Shown here: positions 1 through 7,570 of the stretch, one piece after another
Position numbering within the stretch: the first letter of the stretch is position 1
Layout: each line of letters opens with the position of its first letter
Assembly (NCBI GenBank): GCA_045648605.1
Contig: JAZROG010000026.1
Span: forward strand, 1 to 33,911
Direction of reading: 5' to 3'
From: SIG710 sp045648605
Lineage (GTDB): Bacteria > Bacillota > Clostridia > Oscillospirales > CAG-272
DNA length: 33,911 nucleotides
The notes under the pieces: model-generated
The model's database searches: none
The model's input: only the letters and a program-made list of their open reading frames with translations
Told to the model about the DNA's origin: nothing
Made by a program: the position numbers and the translations under genes

Positions 1-229
1 TGTAAAGCTCAGATTCAAGCTTTAATTTTTCAACGCCGATCTCGGCAGAATCGGTGGCATCAAATGCTATCTGAAAATGCAGGATAAGCACGATTAGCAC
101 TCCCCAAAGAGGAAGCAAAAGCGCCACGAGGAACATATATTTATGTACCGACAGAACTCGGATTTTGATTCCGATAAACACAAGCAGACATACAAGGAGA
201 TGCATGACTGCAGCAATGATGTAGAGCAT
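1..229 (-). CDS. PelE-like membrane protein, N-terminal part (runs off window)
   Basis: Seen: an open frame on the minus strand starts at ATG 229-227 behind AAGAAAGG and remains open to base 1, giving 76 codons. The N-terminus (MLYIIAAVMHLLVCLL) is a hydrophobic helix. A second helix follows at about residues 30-54 (YMFLVALLLPLWGVLIVLIL), and then a charged segment begins. It starts 13 bases after the stop of the upstream PelD-like gene, so the two are surely cotranscribed. Known: in Pel loci pelD is followed by pelE, a protein with N-terminal membrane helices and a soluble TPR region that pairs with PelD at the membrane. Inferred: this is a PelE counterpart. No TPR repeat is visible because the window ends, so the identity rests on position and topology only. 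It could instead be an unrelated small membrane protein. Confidence 0.6.
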   Translation of the reverse strand, partial: MLYIIAAVMHLLVCLLVFIGIKIRVLSVHKYMFLVALLLPLWGVLIVLILHFQIAFDATDSAEIGVEKLKLESELY

Positions 230-241
230 ATATCGCCTTTC

Positions 242-3028
242 TTATTTAACAACGGTAACGGTGATGTCAAGTCCCTCAAATCTCGGCAGGATAAATTTGA
301 TGTCATTTTCGGTTGCCTGAGAGAGAATGAGGCGCAGTTTACCGTTACTTGTGATTCCGAGAATATCGTTAAGCCTTATCTTGCCTGTGAGCATATCATC
401 CGCTTCTTTCAAAGTATGACCGTTCAATGAAAACTCCAGCATAACGTAGGTCGATACCTTCTTTTCCGCGAGTGCAGCAAAATTCTGTACGCACTCCTCA
501 AAGTATTCGGCGTTCATTATGTGTGTGCCTGAGATATACTGCTTTTCAATGAGGGCGTTGCCATAGTCGTGCGCACGCAGAAGTGACATCTGCACAAGAT
601 CACGCAAAATTTTGAAAAGATTCACATAGTAAAGAGACCGCTGATCCATATTCGCATGCCACAGAAATATCATAAGTACAAGCTCATCGCCTCGGTAAAC
701 ACCTGCCGCATACATGGGATACTCGCTTTTAAGCTCGGTATTTTTCCATATACCGCCCCCTCGAAGCTTTTCGATGACGGGTGCGTAGGTATCCAGAGAA
801 ACAGAGCGTGCTGCAACGTCTAAAAGATCTCTTGATGCAACCTCAAGACGTCCGAACGCATTCTTTGCGTTTACGGAATATACTGCGATGCTCTTGTTTT
901 CAAGGATATCTTCAAAGGTTTCGATAGTGCGAAGATATAGCTGCTGTGGAGCAACGGTGTTTAGCTTTCGGGTGATGTCGAAAATCTTACCAAAGCTGTC
1001 CTTTGAGCTGATGATCTGCTTTTTGAGGTCCTTTTTCTCACGAAGGGTATCCTCGTATATCTCTCCGGTGAAGATAAGCTTATTTTCCAGCAGTTTGTTC
1101 TGCTCTTCGAGGTATTTGCCGTGCTCCTCTTTTTTTAGATTGACGTAGCCGCAAAGCCCGCCCACCAGGAAAAAGAACACAAATGCAAGCCAATTTGTAG
1201 GCTCGTAAAATATCGTCAGCGGATCTGTTCCCGCCATGACCTTTGCGATAAAATATGAAACGCTGGCAAGTGCCGATGCGGCGATACCGAAGGACAAGCC
1301 ATACAGCGTTGCCATAATCACGATAAAGATCGTTCTGAAATCAACGATGGAAAAGATAACGGCAGAGTCGGTTATATATATAAACAGCTCAGATATGAAA
1401 AACAGCAGAAACAGCTCGATGACCTTTATGGCAAAGGAATGCTTTGAGAGCCATTTTTTGACTTTGTCAAAAAATGTTTCTGCTTTGTCCTTTTTGGTGG
1501 TAAGATAAAGCTCGTACTGCTCCCCTATATCCTCGAGAACGGATATCTTCGCAAACCAGCCGTATTCGTTCCTGAGCGCCGTATTTGTGGTTTTGATAAT
1601 ACCCGAGGTATGGCTCCCGGTAAATTCCGTTTTCACATTCGCAGCGATGCTTTTAAGGTGCTCGGCAAAATCGGAGAAGGTAAGGTGAAATTCATCGCCA
1701 ACGCTTAAAATACCGCTGCCGGATTTCCAGTTATCAACGATACGGGTGAGCAGATCCGACAGATCCTTGAGGGAGAGAAAATGCATCCTCGACGTTGGAG
1801 ATTCCGAAATTTGCACGGTTTTACCCGAATGTATTTGCTCAAATACACCGTAAAGGAAATCGTTTTTATACACTGCGCTGTAAAGGTACGGTATCTGCAC
1901 GGTTTTGATATCAAGAGAGTATCGCTTTGCGTAAAATTCGCAAAGCTTTTCGTTAGCCGATGCCATTATCGCCTTGTCAGTGCGCTGGCTGAATGAGGAA
2001 TCGAGAGGCGACAGATAGAGAATCTTGATTCCCTTTTGCATCTCTGCAGAGAACTGCAAAACCTCACGAAGCTCCTCTGCATCGTTTTGATCGGTAGAAT
2101 GGAATTTCAGTCCCACCGAGAAAAAGACGATGAGATCAAATTCGTATGTTTCAAGAATGTCCTTAAGGGATGGTTTGCGCACTCGGAACAGCTTTATTCG
2201 ATCAGCGCTGCCGAGTTCAGTGTTTCCAAGCACCATAACCTTACTTTTCGGGAATGTAGATTGCACAAATTCCTCGGTAAGGTATTCGGTATTTCCTACA
2301 AGCAGAACTCTCGCAAGGCTGATATCGGCATATTCCCCCACAACACTGCGCTTTTTCTGCAGTTTTTCTCTGAAGGTGACCAGTGCTCGGTGATTGACAA
2401 CCCGTATAAGACATTCCACAAGTTCCTTGTCAAAAACGCCGCACATTCCGCTTGAAATCATCTGAAGTGCTACATCCTGGGAAAATGCTTCCTTATAGCT
2501 GCGGGACCTTGTCAGCGCATCATAGGAATCCGCAAGTGCAACAACCTTTGCACACAGCGGAATAGCGTCACCACGAAGCCCATCGGGATATCCGGTGCCG
2601 TCAATTCGCTCATGATGGTATTTGGCAATCTGTGCGGCATATTCAACGGTTTTTGGAGAAACATCCCCTTGATATGCCTCACGGATAGTCTGCTCGCCAA
2701 ATACGGAGTGCTTTTTAATGATATCGTATTCGACCGGAGAAAGTGTTCCGGGATAATCGAGAATACTTTTCGGGATCTGAAGCTTGCCGATATCGTGCAG
2801 TGCAGATGCCATCGCTATTGCAGTTATATCTTCTTCGTGGAGAAACAGCTCCGGCTTATATGCAGACAGTTCTCGAAGAAGAAATTCCGTGATCATTCTT
2901 ACATGGTAAATGTGATATATGCTCTCACCATTAAGTTCTCTCTCTTCGGTATCATCAGCAAGGTATTCAATTTTCAGTTCATTCGTATCATTTCCGGTAT
3001 CGTAAGTCAGTATTGGTAATCCTTGCAT
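242..3028 (-). CDS. pelD: Composite HD-GYP / degenerate SDR / PelD-like c-di-GMP protein
   Basis: 928 residues from ATG 3028, chosen because AAGGAG lies 9 bases upstream. An ATG at 3037 abuts the SD, and an open frame back to 3181 runs through a likely -10 box. Seen, in order: an HD-GYP domain at about 36-230 with H42, H78-D79 (HDIGK), H107, H138-H139, GYP 146-148 and D167, though RPY is RSY. An SDR/epimerase-like region follows at about 238-515 without a GxxGxxG or YxxxK motif. Membrane helices lie at about 533-629, then a coiled linker, a GAF-like domain at about 675-815, and a GGDEF-like fold at about 825-928. In the last, the signature is SNGKL but the RxxD site (RLND, 885-888) remains. 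Known: PelD has four helices, GAF and a degenerate GGDEF whose RxxD binds c-di-GMP to switch on Pel secretion; HD-GYP domains hydrolyse c-di-GMP. Inferred: a membrane c-di-GMP receptor with its own hydrolase, controlling a Pel-like polysaccharide machine. The PelD assignment is strong by architecture; the SDR role is unknown. Confidence 0.8.
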   Translation of the reverse strand: MQGLPILTYDTGNDTNELKIEYLADDTEERELNGESIYHIYHVRMITEFLLRELSAYKPELFLHEEDITAIAMASALHDIGKLQIPKSILDYPGTLSPVEYDIIKKHSVFGEQTIREAYQGDVSPKTVEYAAQIAKYHHERIDGTGYPDGLRGDAIPLCAKVVALADSYDALTRSRSYKEAFSQDVALQMISSGMCGVFDKELVECLIRVVNHRALVTFREKLQKKRSVVGEYADISLARVLLVGNTEYLTEEFVQSTFPKSKVMVLGNTELGSADRIKLFRVRKPSLKDILETYEFDLIVFFSVGLKFHSTDQNDAEELREVLQFSAEMQKGIKILYLSPLDSSFSQRTDKAIMASANEKLCEFYAKRYSLDIKTVQIPYLYSAVYKNDFLYGVFEQIHSGKTVQISESPTSRMHFLSLKDLSDLLTRIVDNWKSGSGILSVGDEFHLTFSDFAEHLKSIAANVKTEFTGSHTSGIIKTTNTALRNEYGWFAKISVLEDIGEQYELYLTTKKDKAETFFDKVKKWLSKHSFAIKVIELFLLFFISELFIYITDSAVIFSIVDFRTIFIVIMATLYGLSFGIAASALASVSYFIAKVMAGTDPLTIFYEPTNWLAFVFFFLVGGLCGYVNLKKEEHGKYLEEQNKLLENKLIFTGEIYEDTLREKKDLKKQIISSKDSFGKIFDITRKLNTVAPQQLYLRTIETFEDILENKSIAVYSVNAKNAFGRLEVASRDLLDVAARSVSLDTYAPVIEKLRGGGIWKNTELKSEYPMYAAGVYRGDELVLMIFLWHANMDQRSLYYVNLFKILRDLVQMSLLRAHDYGNALIEKQYISGTHIMNAEYFEECVQNFAALAEKKVSTYVMLEFSLNGHTLKEADDMLTGKIRLNDILGITSNGKLRLILSQATENDIKFILPRFEGLDITVTVVK

Positions 3029-3103
3029 TGCAGCCATCTCCTTGAGGCAAGAATAAGAGAAATGGGCATTGTAATTTGTATAATAACCCCATTCTACCAT
3101 TAT

Positions 3104-3112
3104 ATTATAACA
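3104..3112 (-). promoter_or_regulatory. Extended -10 promoter for the pelD-like gene
   Basis: On the minus strand TGTTATAAT gives a consensus -10 (TATAAT) with the extended TG dinucleotide. It lies about 70 bases before the chosen start codon. No good -35 hexamer is found at 16-18 bases, which extended -10 promoters can tolerate. Its position argues against translation starting at 3181. Confidence 0.5.
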
Positions 3113-3181
3113 CATATTTGTTACAGAGCGATGAACAAATATAATTCCAATTGTTAATGCGAGTTGAGCTGTTCCGCACAA

Positions 3182-3370
3182 TAATCGTTCTTATCTTTTT
3201 GACTACAAAGCAATGATTTCTTTTAGGATCTTAAAAAAATGATTAGCACCGTTTTGCACCATCATAACCTAAAATATGTCGATTAAAATTTTTCACTTCT
3301 ATGTCTTTCGGAAAGGAAGTGCCGCTCCCCGTCACCTTCCGGATACAGATATTCGCTGAATGCCTGAATA
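3182..3370. other. Gene-free stretch upstream of the pelD-like gene
   Basis: I see no gene with a ribosome binding site. A 66-codon minus-strand frame (3283-3483) starts inside the hairpin repeat array and has no SD. Its last 25 codons (around 3283-3357) could be a remnant of a lost gene, but nothing supports expression. Confidence 0.5.
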
Positions 3371-3540
3371 GTGATGTATCGGCTACGCCGAAATGATGCT
3401 ATGACTTCGCCATAGTGATGTATTGCGCCGATGGCGCAAAATGATGTGATGTTTGCCGTTATGTGCCGCAAGGCACACATCATTAGGCGAAGCCGTCATC
3501 ATTGGCAAAGCCCACATCATTTGCCGCAGGCAAACATCAT
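3371..3540. repeat. Array of seven imperfect hairpin repeats with GATG/CATC linkers
   Basis: Seven short inverted repeats follow each other about every 20-35 bases, separated by (A)TGATG or CATCAT linkers. Stems: TCGGC/GCCGA (3379-3391), CTATG/CATAG (3399-3415), TTGCGCC/GGCGCAA (3423-3439), TGTGCC/GGCACA (3462-3477), GGC/GCC (3486-3494), GGC/GCC (3504-3512) and TTTGCC/GGCAAA (3520-3534). Stem sequences differ between units but both arms change together, so pairing is kept while sequence is not. The array lies directly after the tRNA terminator and before the pelD-like promoter region. Function is unknown. It is not a CRISPR, because the linkers are only a few bases long and there are no spacers. 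Confidence 0.8.
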
Positions 3541-3542
3541 TT

Positions 3543-3584
3543 CCAAAAACAAAAGCACTGCTTTCGCAGTGCTTTTGTTTTTGG
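3543..3584 (-). terminator. Terminator of the tRNA operon
   Basis: A perfect 19-bp inverted repeat (3543-3561 and 3566-3584) with a 4-base loop carries A-rich and T-rich flanks inside the stem. This makes it a strong rho-independent terminator in either direction. On the minus strand its first arm begins with the CCA end of tRNA-Cys. Confidence 0.93.
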
Positions 3585-3655
3585 AGGTGCCACCCAGAAT
3601 CGAACTGGGGATAGAGGTGTTGCAGACCTTTGCCTTACCGCTTGGCCATGGCACC
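3582..3655 (-). tRNA. tRNA-Cys (GCA)
   Basis: A 74-base cloverleaf with acceptor GGTGCCA/TGGCACC, T-arm GGTTCGATTC-type loop, anticodon GCA (complement at 3621-3623), discriminator T and encoded CCA. It is the last gene of the five-tRNA operon. Confidence 0.97.
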
Positions 3656-3664
3656 GAATATTTA

Positions 3665-3686
3665 GGGCACGACTATCATCGTGCCC
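3665..3686. other. Spacer hairpin between tRNA-Gly and tRNA-Cys
   Basis: GGGCACGA (3665-3672) pairs perfectly with TCGTGCCC (3679-3686) over a 6-base loop. No run of five or more U follows on the minus strand (it reads CCCTAAA). It is more likely a processing or spacer structure than a full terminator, though partial termination before tRNA-Cys is possible. Confidence 0.6.
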
Positions 3687-3692
3687 ATTTTG

Positions 3693-3768
3693 TGGAGCGG
3701 ATTACGGGGCTCGAACCCGCCACCTCGACCTTGGCAAGGTCGCGCTCTACCAAATGAGCTAAATCCGC
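3693..3768 (-). tRNA. tRNA-Gly (GCC)
   Basis: A 76-base cloverleaf beginning GCGGATTTAGCTC, with anticodon GCC within CTTGCCAAGG, GGTTCGAGCCC in the T-arm and an encoded CCA end. It is the fourth gene of the operon. Confidence 0.98.
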
Positions 3769-3791
3769 AGACCGAGACTTTCTCTCGGCAA

Positions 3792-3867
<76 letters not shown>

Positions 3868-3900
3868 AAATAAGCCAAGGATATTTCCAAGACTCATTTT

Positions 3901-3977
3901 TGGCGACCCGAAGGGGACTCGAACCCCTGACCTCTAGCGTGACAGGCTAGCGTTCTAACCAACTGAACTACCGGGCC
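3901..3977 (-). tRNA. tRNA-Asp (GTC)
   Basis: A 77-base cloverleaf beginning GGCCCGGTAGTTC, with anticodon GTC in CCTGTCACG, a T-arm with GGTTCGAGTCC and encoded GCCA. The acceptor stem has two G-U pairs. It is the second gene of the operon. Confidence 0.98.
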
Positions 3978-3982
3978 AAACA

Positions 3983-4058
3983 TGGTGGGAACAATAGGGC
4001 TCGAACCTATGACCCTCTGCTTGTAAGGCAGATGCTCTCCCAACTGAGCTATGCTCCC
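3983..4058 (-). tRNA. tRNA-Val (TAC)
   Basis: A 76-base cloverleaf beginning GGGAGCATAGCTC, with anticodon TAC in CCTTACAAG, a T-arm with GGTTCGAGCCC and encoded ACCA. It is the first gene after the operon promoter. Confidence 0.98.
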
Positions 4059-4094
4059 ATGTCCGTTCTCACATTTTCCGTGACAACGGTACAT

Positions 4095-4123
4095 ATTATA
4101 CCACTTTATATTCGATTTGTCAA
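4095..4123 (-). promoter_or_regulatory. Consensus sigma-A promoter of the tRNA operon
   Basis: On the minus strand TTGACA (4123-4118) and TATAAT (4100-4095) are separated by exactly 17 bases, a full consensus match, about 30 bases before tRNA-Val. It lies just past the hslO stop. No terminator separates hslO from it, only an A/T-rich palindrome near 4135-4151. Confidence 0.95.
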
Positions 4124-4152
4124 TACCTTTTTTGAAATTTTTTTAAAAAAAT

Positions 4153-5049
4153 TTATTTTCCAAATGCTTTGTCGATTTCCGCCCTTGTAAACACGTAATT
4201 TGAATTGCAGAATCGGCAGAAAATTTCAAGCTCCTCGGGCTTTCCCTCTTCCACTTGCTCACGGAGCATATCATAAATCTCTTTTTCCTTCAGAGACAGG
4301 AGCGCATTCTTCATCCTTTCTCTTGAGCAGGTACATTTATACTCAACCTCGATCTCATCAAAAAGATCATATGGAATATCAGCAAGGGCGATATCTGCAA
4401 TCTCCTTATTTGAAAGTCCCTTATCAAAAAGTCTTGAAATATTTGTAAGTGAAGCCGCATTTCGCTCAATAAGGTCAACAGTTCCCTCATCTGCAAAGGG
4501 CAGAAGCTGAATAATAACTCCGCCTGCACTCTTACAGCTATGATCCGTATCCACAAGCACACCAAGGGCGCAGACCGTGGGCACCTGCTCGCTCACAGCA
4601 TAATATGAAGCAATATCCTCTGCAATCTCACCGCTGACAAGCTCTGTAGAGCCGACATAAGGCTCCTCTCCGCCGATATCACGGACAATGGTGAGCATTC
4701 CTCTGCCCACTGCAGCGCCAACATCAAGCTTTCCGTTTGGCTTTTTGGGCACATCCACATCGGGATTCTGAATATAGCCCCTTACATTTCCGTAATAGTC
4801 GCCAACCGCAATAAGCTTACCCGCAGGGCCGTCACCATTTACAGTAACCGAAATGGTATCGTCCTTATTTCCCATCATACATCCCATAAGAGATGTGGCA
4901 GTGAGAAGTCTGCCGAGAGCGGCGGTTGCCGTTGGAGTAGGCTTGAATTTTTCTATCATGGTATCCACGATAGCTGTTGAATTTATAACGTGTATTCTCG
5001 CACTTCCGTCCTGTGTCATGGCGCGGAGAATGGTTGATGTTTTTGACAT
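4153..5049 (-). CDS. hslO: Redox-regulated chaperone Hsp33
   Basis: 298 residues, normal for the family. Known: Hsp33 is a cytosolic holdase that is reduced and zinc-bound at rest. It unfolds and binds aggregating proteins when oxidants form disulfides in its C-terminal zinc centre. Seen: the four zinc cysteines are present as CxC (C239, C241) and CxxC (C278, C281). The N-terminal part has the characteristic glycine-rich strands (VTVNGDGPAGKLIAVGDYYG near 68-87). The ATG at 5049 has a CAAGGAAG SD. It is the last gene of the murC-yerC-methyltransferase-hslO run, 21 bases after the methyltransferase stop. An oxidative-stress chaperone fits an anaerobe exposed to oxygen. No gene-specific promoter is visible, so expression probably comes from upstream. 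Confidence 0.97.
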   Translation of the reverse strand: MSKTSTILRAMTQDGSARIHVINSTAIVDTMIEKFKPTPTATAALGRLLTATSLMGCMMGNKDDTISVTVNGDGPAGKLIAVGDYYGNVRGYIQNPDVDVPKKPNGKLDVGAAVGRGMLTIVRDIGGEEPYVGSTELVSGEIAEDIASYYAVSEQVPTVCALGVLVDTDHSCKSAGGVIIQLLPFADEGTVDLIERNAASLTNISRLFDKGLSNKEIADIALADIPYDLFDEIEVEYKCTCSRERMKNALLSLKEKEIYDMLREQVEEGKPEELEIFCRFCNSNYVFTRAEIDKAFGK

Positions 5050-5070
5050 AACAAAATTCTTCCTTGTTTA

Positions 5071-5859
5071 TTATTTTTTTGCTCTTGCGGCAATATACCA
5101 CCGCTCGTCATTTTCCTTTATCTCACCGAATTTATAGTCCGAAAAAGTACCGAGAAATTCAAATCCGCACCTGTAAAGGGCATTTTTTATTTCATCGAGA
5201 GAATACATCCTCTCTCTCTGGTGCTCCTCCTCGCGCAGATATTTTCCATCCTCTCCCTCAGAGAAAAGGGTCAGATAAAAATCGCATATTCCGCTCTTTT
5301 CATCAAAAAAATTCTGCCATCCGCAAAATACCGCGCCGCCGTCAATCTCGTCCTCGAGAATATAAGCATTATCGCCGTATATATTGCGGAATTTATATGG
5401 AGTATTTATATCGAAGAGAAAAATTCCGTTGGGGTCGAGATAATTATGCACCGTTTTGAAGCATTTTTCAAGATCGCCCTCACCTGTAAGATAATTTATG
5501 CTGTCAAGGCAGCAAATCACAGCACCGACAGTGCCGTAAAGCTCAAAATCACGCATATCCTGAAGAAGATAGAGTATAGGCAATCTGTATTCGTCCGCCT
5601 CGCCAAGGTTCACATATGCTCTCTCGGATGCAACCGACAGCATCTGCTCCGAGCCATCAACGCCTATCATGTCATAGCCGCGTCTTGCAAGCTCTGCGGT
5701 CATGCTTCCCGTTCCGCAGGCAAGGTCAAGAACTATCTTGGGCTTTTTCGGCAGATATTTTACGAATGTCCTCTCAACAAAATCCGCCCATGCGGAATAA
5801 TCAATATCCTTATTCAGTTTATCGTAAACCTCGGCAATTATTTCATATCCCTCGGTCAT
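5071..5859 (-). CDS. Class I SAM-dependent methyltransferase
   Basis: 262 residues. Seen: motif I is VLDLACGTGSM at about 43-53. A further acidic strand end (MIGVDGSEQML) binds the adenosine ribose in this fold, and motif IV-like residues follow near the middle (AVICCLDSINYL). Known: this is the Rossmann-type class I methyltransferase fold (Methyltransf_25/Methyltransf_11 type), using S-adenosylmethionine. The substrate cannot be read from sequence. Its ATG overlaps the yerC stop by four bases (ATGA), with GGGGGATG just upstream, so the two are translationally coupled. No membrane segment or RNA-binding domain is visible, and small molecule or protein substrates are both possible. Confidence 0.9.
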   Translation of the reverse strand: MTEGYEIIAEVYDKLNKDIDYSAWADFVERTFVKYLPKKPKIVLDLACGTGSMTAELARRGYDMIGVDGSEQMLSVASERAYVNLGEADEYRLPILYLLQDMRDFELYGTVGAVICCLDSINYLTGEGDLEKCFKTVHNYLDPNGIFLFDINTPYKFRNIYGDNAYILEDEIDGGAVFCGWQNFFDEKSGICDFYLTLFSEGEDGKYLREEEHQRERMYSLDEIKNALYRCGFEFLGTFSDYKFGEIKENDERWYIAARAKK

Positions 5860-6158
5860 TTTTCATCCCCCTCAAGTCGGTCAAGGACCATGGAATAGCC
5901 GTCATTTCCGTATCGGAGCGCACGGTTGACACGGCTGATGGTTGCAGTACTAAGTCCCGTCAGCTCTGCGATCTCGGAATAGACCTTATTTTCTCTGAGC
6001 ATCCTTGCCGCCACCATTCGCCTTGACATTTCACGAAGCTCCGGAATGGTGCAAAGGTCCTCAAAAAAATCATAGCATTCATCAAGACTTTTCAGCTTCA
6101 TTATGCCACGGAAGAGCATATCGAGTTTTTCATCCTTAAATTTGCTTTGATTTTTCAT
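5856..6158 (-). CDS. YerC/YecD family TrpR-like regulator
   Basis: 100 residues, the usual size of the family. Seen: an all-helical protein with a helix-turn-helix at about 59-82 (VYSEIAELTGLSTATISRVNRAL). It is preceded by the family's LREMSRRMVAARML segment. Known: this family is related to the tryptophan repressor fold. In Bacillus YerC is a small DNA-binding regulator whose ligand is not firmly established. Its start overlaps the murC stop by four bases and carries a good AAAGGAG SD. The gene therefore sits inside a peptidoglycan and stress operon rather than next to trp genes, which argues against tryptophan control. DNA binding is inferred from the fold. Confidence 0.9.
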   Translation of the reverse strand: MKNQSKFKDEKLDMLFRGIMKLKSLDECYDFFEDLCTIPELREMSRRMVAARMLRENKVYSEIAELTGLSTATISRVNRALRYGNDGYSMVLDRLEGDEK

Positions 6159-7570
6159 TTAGAGACAACTCCTTTTTCAAAATCGAACTCGTCATAGAGC
6201 TTATAGATATCACCCGCGCCCATTACGATAAGCACATCTCCCTCGCGAAGCTCCTTTCTAAGATACGCCGCGATCTCACGGTTTCCGCCAACATATTCCG
6301 CCTTTTTTCCGAGAGCGGAAGCAAGAACCTCACCGCTCATGCCTCTCGTATCTGTCTCTCTTGCGGCATAGATATCAGCAAAAACAACTCTGTCGGCACT
6401 ATCGAACGCATGAACGAACTCATCAAAAAGCTCACTTGTTCTTGAATATGTATGAGACTGGAAAACACACCAGAGTCTGTCATATCCCATTCGGCTCACA
6501 CCGTCAAGTGTAGTCTTCACCTCTGTGGGATGATGTCCGTAATCATCATAAACATCAGCTCCGCAAAGCTTGCCCTTATATTCCATTCTGCGTAGAGCAC
6601 CCTTATAATTTGCAAGACCAATGCTCGCTTTATTTCCTTCAATTCCGCAGGCATATGCGGCAGCGGTTGCCGCAAGAGCATTATAAACATTATGCTCGCC
6701 CGTTACTGAAAGGGAAATATGACAGTAAAGCTCGCCCTTGCGGTAAACATCGAAATCGGGTCTTCCCTTTATATACTTTATATTCTTTGCGGTGAAGTCC
6801 GCATCAACTTCAACTCCAAAGGATATCTTATGTCCCTCATAATCATTCATAACAAGGAGGATATCTCCGTCATCCGCATTGAAGACCGCATATCCGTCCT
6901 TTCCGGTAAGAGCAGCAAAACGAGAAAAGGATTCTCTTATCTGTTCCATGCTGTGGAAATAATCAACATGGTCCATTTCTATATTTAAAATAACCGCAAC
7001 GGTGGGGTTGAAATCAAGGAATGAATCCATATATTCGCAAGCCTCGAAGATGAAAAATTCATCTCCGCCGATTCTGAATGCACCACCCATTGAGGCAAGC
7101 TCTGCGCCCGAAAGCACTGTGGGGTCTGCCTCGGCATCCATGAAGAGCTGTGCGCACATGGAGGTGCAGCTGCTCTTTCCGTGCATTCCGCAAACGCCTA
7201 TTCTGTTTTTATATCCCGTCATAACAAAGCCAAGATAATCGGCTCTTGAAATGCAAAGAAGCCCATCATTCTGCGCTCTCACATATTCCGGATTTTCGGG
7301 AGATATGGCAACGGTATATACAACCGCATCATAGCCATCAAGATTTGCCGCATCATGCTCATAATACATTTCAATGCCGCATTCTTCAAGGCGCTCTGTA
7401 AGTGCCGTCCTCGTTCTGTCCGAGCCGCCGACTCTGAAGCCCCTCTGCTTTGTTATAATGGCAAGAGAGGACATATTTATTCCGCCCGCTCCTATAAAGA
7501 AAACGCTGCGGCAGCTCGAAAGAGCCTCATTTATTCTCTCAAAGCCAAGATGTGTATTGCATACAGACAT
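6155..7570 (-). CDS. murC: UDP-N-acetylmuramate--L-alanine ligase
   Basis: 471 residues, full length. Known: MurC joins L-alanine to UDP-MurNAc with ATP in the cytosol, the first amino-acid step of peptidoglycan stem synthesis. Seen: the N-terminal UDP-binding Rossmann region has FIGAGGINMSSLA (about 25-37). The ATP loop is GVCGMHGKSS at 125-134. The Mur-ligase centre EACEYMDSFL and NIEMDHVDYF follow, then the YDDYGHHPTEV block of the C-terminal domain. The P-loop reads GMHGKSS where GTHGKTT is the textbook form. The ATG at 7570 follows GAGAGG. It heads the operon with yerC, the methyltransferase and hslO. Its promoter must lie in 7571-7765, where I see only weak minus-strand boxes. Confidence 0.96.
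   Translation of the reverse strand: MSVCNTHLGFERINEALSSCRSVFFIGAGGINMSSLAIITKQRGFRVGGSDRTRTALTERLEECGIEMYYEHDAANLDGYDAVVYTVAISPENPEYVRAQNDGLLCISRADYLGFVMTGYKNRIGVCGMHGKSSCTSMCAQLFMDAEADPTVLSGAELASMGGAFRIGGDEFFIFEACEYMDSFLDFNPTVAVILNIEMDHVDYFHSMEQIRESFSRFAALTGKDGYAVFNADDGDILLVMNDYEGHKISFGVEVDADFTAKNIKYIKGRPDFDVYRKGELYCHISLSVTGEHNVYNALAATAAAYACGIEGNKASIGLANYKGALRRMEYKGKLCGADVYDDYGHHPTEVKTTLDGVSRMGYDRLWCVFQSHTYSRTSELFDEFVHAFDSADRVVFADIYAARETDTRGMSGEVLASALGKKAEYVGGNREIAAYLRKELREGDVLIVMGAGDIYKLYDEFDFEKGVVSK

Noticed and set aside
3283..3483. Small minus-strand gene of 66 codons
   Set aside because: It starts inside the hairpin array, has no ribosome binding site and shows no recognisable protein motif.
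3371..3540. CRISPR array
   Set aside because: The joints are only a few bases, unit sequences differ, and there are no spacers of about 30 bases or cas genes.
3182..3541. Insertion sequence or integration site near the tRNA cluster
   Set aside because: There is no transposase or integrase fragment, and I saw no direct repeat of a tRNA 3' end in the window.
5221..5898. 225-codon plus-strand frame
   Set aside because: It lies opposite the methyltransferase and yerC, has no SD, and its product has no domain. It is a shadow frame.
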